Below are positions 63,131-64,000 of a DNA stretch of 64,000 bases, piece by piece. The position numbers were made by a program, and so were the translations under genes. The DNA comes from Rana temporaria (taxonomy: Eukaryota; Chordata; Amphibia; Anura; Ranidae), in assembly GCF_905171775.1 (NCBI RefSeq), contig NC_053492.1, positions 274,835,146 through 274,899,145 of the forward strand, written 5' to 3'. How positions within the stretch are numbered: the stretch's first letter is position 1; the number at the start of each line of letters is the position of its first letter. The notes beneath the pieces were generated by a model. It saw only the letters and a program-made list of their open reading frames with translations, was not told where the DNA came from and did no database searches.

Positions 63131-63145
63131 TATCCTCCCCTCCTG
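63131..63145 (-). promoter_or_regulatory. Polypurine tract
   Basis: On the minus strand it is a 15-base purine-rich run, CAGGAGGGGAGGATA, directly before the presumed LTR start. In LTR retroelements this primes plus-strand synthesis. Confidence 0.5.
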
Positions 63146-64000
63146 TTTCGAACCGGAGGGAGGAACACATAGACCCCCCACCACCAATGGGACACCTCCA
63201 GGGCAGCCATAGGCTGCGTAGGCCCATGTTTTTCGGGTATGTTGCCACCAACACTTCCCTGTGGCGCCCCTGTGCCAACTATCAGCAGCAGGAGTCCTAA
63301 CCTGCCCAACCTTTTCTCTAAAGGGGCACTCCACCCACCTCTTCTTCTGGGTGTGTTTCCACCAGCACTTCTTCCCGAACCGTGGGCTCCCACTAATGTC
63401 TCTACCCCTTCTATCTGCTGACCTCAAGATCCTTCTTTTTCCTCCCACGGACCTACTCTCCTGGGACTGTTGGGGACCTACTTCCACAGGGTCTGTCAGG
63501 GACTGACCGCTCTCACTACCTGACTCAAACATTAACCAACAACATTTGTTTCTCAGGTTCACCAACCCATACGTGGTTACCTTTGGCAACCAAACCATCT
63601 GAGATCAACACCACACCCTTCTGTGTAACCTCACTGGCACTGTTCCACAAAGGGTTACTCAACTCAACATTGTCATTGGGACCTCTTGTCCCCTTGTTTG
63701 CTAGGACAGTGTCTATGGAGGGACCACCTACAGGCAAGCAGTTAATCCCTATGGGACAGTCCCGCAGTTCCACCACGCCCCCTGTTGTCCAACACTCCAA
63801 TAGCAATTGTCCTACCAACGCACATTTTTCCATACCACTCTCTTTAACCACTTCTGTGTCCATTGGTACCTCAACCAATAGCTCAGAATTGTCTGACAGT
63901 GCTCTACTGTGCTTCTCACACACATTTTCGTTACAGTTACCACTACTGTTATTTCCTGTCAATGTGTCTCCGGGTACCTCAAACTGCACCTCTTTGCGAG
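63146..64000 (-). pseudogene. 3' coding region of the minus-strand LTR retroelement, partial
   Basis: A minus-strand open frame runs 63525-63989 (154 codons, cut by the window edge) with ELRDCPIGINCLPVGG and SDGLVAKGNHVWVGEP-like text. A second frame (63103-63393) holds two related GGN(T/I)P segments and ends just before the polypurine tract. I do not recognise the domain. Position suggests the 3' end of the element's coding region. At least one frame change separates the two parts. It could also be a non-coding internal region. Confidence 0.4.

Overview
This window looks like a piece of a large, repeat-rich vertebrate genome. I infer an amphibian, most likely a frog, because it combines Tx1/L1-like LINEs, a DIRS-type tyrosine-recombinase retrotransposon, Tc1/mariner relatives, hAT elements and many CpG-rich palindromic MITEs. 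I recognise no host gene exon. No bacterial-type operon, CRISPR array, rRNA or tRNA gene is visible. The annotation is therefore a stratigraphy of transposable elements nested in one another, and gene-free stretches are described as such.

Layout. 1-2861: the end of a hAT-like element with two minisatellites, next to the 5' end of a minus-strand L1 that carries an unusual tandem-plus-inverted insertion (1244-2723). 3400-14240: an old minus-strand L1 holding four younger insertions: two MITEs, a full-length L1 with two open ORFs (7189-13046) and a tRNA-type SINE (13073-13587). 15078-15725: a hAT MITE with another MITE inside it. 16430-22545: a degenerate, almost complete DIRS element on the minus strand whose recombinase is split by a LINE tail. 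22780-31000: an L1 fragment, MITEs, a second DIRS end, a DIRS RT fragment and a Tc1 element split by a MITE. 31700-46800: MITEs, foldback elements and TTAA-flanked elements, with several nesting events. 46984-50090: Ty3/gypsy pieces in opposite orientations; the pol piece is interrupted by three clean insertions. 51617-59703: a probable solo LTR split by a 6.9-kb hAT element with perfect ends, an 8-bp target duplication and an open transposase gene. 59836-64000: MITEs, a microsatellite and the 3' end of a minus-strand LTR element whose LTR hosts a TTAA element made of serial hairpins.

How the parts relate. Only two coding units look intact: the L1 ORF1/ORF2 pair and the hAT transposase. The hAT element (51742-58679) and a small non-autonomous element (48706-49564) share the terminal signature CATGGGYGT, 8-bp duplications and an internal 23-bp-period minisatellite, so they look like a master and a dependent copy 2 kb apart. 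Several dates of insertion can be ordered because coding sequence resumes in frame across the insertions.
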